Shown: piece by piece, positions 13,457 through 13,661 of the stretch | Numbering within the stretch: the first letter of the stretch is position 1 | How the letters are laid out: every line of letters begins with the position of its first letter | From: Bacillus massilioanorexius | GTDB taxonomy: Bacteria; Bacillota; Bacilli; Bacillales; DSM-1321 | Length of the DNA: 13,661 nucleotides | Reading direction: 5' to 3' | Assembly (NCBI RefSeq): GCF_902374955.1 | Contig: NZ_CABKRX010000075.1 | Location: 1-13,661 of the forward strand | Translations under genes and position numbers: made by a program | Notes under the pieces: generated by a model | The model's database searches: none | Seen by the model: only the letters and a program-made list of their open reading frames with translations | What the model was told of the DNA's origin: nothing

Positions 13457-13661
13457 ATGAATATTTCTTTCGATAAGATTGAGGATAAAGTCGAGTTTTT
13501 TGAAGCATCAAACATTAAAGAACTTGAACAAAAAATTCAAAATCAAATTGACGTTAATAAAACGATTTTATTACATGTCCATTCTGTCTCTCATCAAATG
13601 TTTGTAAGCGAAGATGGAAGAAAATTATATAGTGCTGTCGTTCATTTTAAATATAAAAAAG
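13457..13661 (+). CDS. yrzA: DUF2536 family protein (YrzA-like), cut by window end
   Basis: The first 68 codons of a small protein beginning MNISFDKIEDKVEFFEAS, matching the YrzA/DUF2536 family of about 70 residues, so only the last few residues are missing. Conserved KVEFFEA and HSVSHQMFVSEDGRKLYSAV are visible. TAGGAGGA lies 5 nt before the ATG. It is divergent from yrrT, as yrzA is close to yrrT in B. subtilis. The function is unknown. Confidence 0.8.
   Translation, partial: MNISFDKIEDKVEFFEASNIKELEQKIQNQIDVNKTILLHVHSVSHQMFVSEDGRKLYSAVVHFKYKK

Overview
The window looks like a chromosomal segment of a low-GC, spore-forming Firmicute, most likely the Bacillus cereus group. It is AT-rich with strong GGAGG ribosome binding sites and several TTG starts, and the gene order resembles the B. 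subtilis yqe and yrr regions. It carries sporulation genes (sda, sigK, a YjcZ-like protein, a YrzI-family protein). I see no phage, transposon, rRNA, tRNA or CRISPR array.

Layout. (1) Positions 47-5124, minus strand: a tight eight-gene housekeeping operon yqeG-yqeH-aroE-yhbY-nadD-yqeK-rsfS-yqeM, with overlapping or nearly touching genes and a good sigma-A promoter at 5166-5194. It joins ribosome assembly (YqeH, YhbY, RsfS) to NAD synthesis (NadD), shikimate synthesis (AroE) and Ap4A hydrolysis (YqeK). (2) 5292-5667: a DnaA-box cluster followed by sda, the 46-residue checkpoint inhibitor that blocks sporulation kinases during replication stress; the gene is easy to miss because it is so short. 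(3) 5837-7281: psd and pssA, divergent, giving the two steps from CDP-diacylglycerol to phosphatidylethanolamine. (4) 7436-9516: an M3 oligoendopeptidase and a small membrane protein with a SigK-type promoter. (5) 9788-10500: sigK, the last mother-cell sigma factor, broken by a -1 frameshift that falls exactly on an A AAA AAG heptamer. (6) 10628-11415, minus strand: micro-ORFs with good ribosome binding sites, including yrzI, and a pair of related hairpins able to form mutually exclusive structures. (7) 11565-13661: yrhC, then mtnN and yrrT (recycling of S-adenosylmethionine by-products), and a divergent DUF2536 gene cut by the window end.

The observations most worth a second look are the sigK frameshift on a dnaX-type slippery heptamer, the attenuator-like double hairpin between a 28-codon ORF and yrzI, the hairpin between the Shine-Dalgarno and start codon of sda beneath a DnaA-box array, and three copies of one long hairpin, all at convergent gene ends, with paired base changes that preserve the stem. 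No evident multi-gene defence or biosynthetic system is present; the novelty is mainly in regulation and micro-ORFs.
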